From NCBI GenBank assembly GCA_003562655.1, contig PWUC01000013.1, forward strand, positions 1-6,499: a DNA stretch of 6,499 nt. The letters are read 5' to 3'. Each line of letters starts with the position of its first letter. The stretch's first letter is position 1. Below the pieces are notes generated by a model that made no database searches, was not told the DNA's origin, and was given only the letters and a program-made list of their open reading frames with translations. Positions 6,085 through 6,499 of the stretch are shown in pieces. This stretch comes from Clostridia bacterium. GTDB taxonomy: Bacteria; Bacillota_E; SLMV01; PUMD01. The position numbers and the translations under genes were made by a program.

Positions 6085-6492
6085 TCAGGCAACGATGAGC
6101 AACAGGAGCATCGCCCCGCCCAGTCCCCAGGCCACTGCGTCCCGGAACGTGTCACTGCCTGCAAACCTCCGCCGGCGGGCAGCGGTTCGGACGAGGCTGA
6201 TCGCTGTTCCCGCTGCACCCCCCATCACCATCCTGGTATGCCAGGCAAAGGGAGGCGCAAGAAGCACAGCGAAGTATACCGTGATGCTCACAACCACGCC
6301 AACAATGACCTTACGCACCGTCAGCGAAGACCTGATCATGGACCAGTCGGGCATCCCGCCGAGCAGCCATGATCCAGCGGCCAGGATCAGCAGTACGCCT
6401 CCCCATCCTCCCAGCAGGCGCAGCACGTTCGGAAATAGCATGGCGAACAGCGCTGATGCCAGGGAATGCTCCGCCAGGATGATCTCGGCCAT
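6085..6492 (-). CDS. Hypothetical multi-helix membrane protein (start possibly beyond the window)
   Basis: I do not recognise this family. The frame gives 135 residues from ATG 6492 with stop TGA at 6087-6085. Hydrophobic segments are at about 10-27, 29-46, 61-80, 86-102 and 117-134, so four or five membrane helices. A basic patch (ARRRRF, 105-110) lies after the fourth segment, and by the positive-inside rule that loop should face the cytoplasm. P80-P81 interrupts the third segment. Only 7 bases remain upstream, with no stop in them and no room for an RBS, so the gene may begin outside the window. The helix content and lack of frame conflict make it a real gene. It converges on the cyclo-ligase gene. 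No function can be assigned. Confidence 0.65.
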   Translation of the reverse strand: MAEIILAEHSLASALFAMLFPNVLRLLGGWGGVLLILAAGSWLLGGMPDWSMIRSSLTVRKVIVGVVVSITVYFAVLLAPPFAWHTRMVMGGAAGTAISLVRTAARRRRFAGSDTFRDAVAWGLGGAMLLLLIVA

Positions 6493-6499
6493 GGATGAA

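Overview
The window reads as ordinary chromosome from a GC-rich bacterium, most likely a Bacillota (Firmicutes) member. The pointers are strong AGGAGG-type ribosome binding sites, three TTG start codons placed 6 nt behind them, and a small four-helix membrane protein of the DUF2512/YndM type, which I associate with Bacillota. No mobile element, CRISPR array, tRNA or rRNA was seen. The phylum is an inference; no marker gene is present to settle it.

Left part (minus strand): a multi-helix transporter of the MOP/MATE superfamily, with a resemblance to the ANK (progressive ankylosis) branch, runs off the left edge with its C-terminal half missing. About 440 bp follow with no gene I can support. 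Next is a complete DUF2512-like membrane protein gene, also on the minus strand. It is divergent from the rest of the window across a 168-bp gap that carries two overlapping, mutually exclusive hairpins.

Centre and right (plus strand): a 557-residue M14 zinc carboxypeptidase with all expected zinc and catalytic residues and a DxDxDG loop is followed by a 249-bp gap. A good sigma-A-like promoter (TTGACG, 17 nt, AATAAT) straddles the peptidase stop codon. It would drive a leader of about 235 nt containing a strong GC-rich hairpin. Downstream is a two-gene unit: a biotin-dependent acyl-CoA carboxyltransferase subunit (propionyl-CoA carboxylase beta / methylmalonyl-CoA decarboxylase alpha type) whose last 20 nt overlap the start of 5-formyltetrahydrofolate cyclo-ligase. 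The overlap implies translational coupling, but the link between acyl-CoA and folate metabolism is positional only. The carboxyltransferase needs biotin-carrier and partner subunits that are not in the window.

Right edge (minus strand): a 135-residue membrane protein of unknown function converges on the cyclo-ligase gene, with a hairpin between the two stop codons. Its true start may lie outside the window.

No clear undescribed system was found. The points most worth checking are the ANK-like transporter with a visible internal duplication, the long structured leader before the carboxyltransferase, the cytosolic M14 peptidase with its probable Ca-binding insert, and the repeated strong-RBS/TTG start arrangement.
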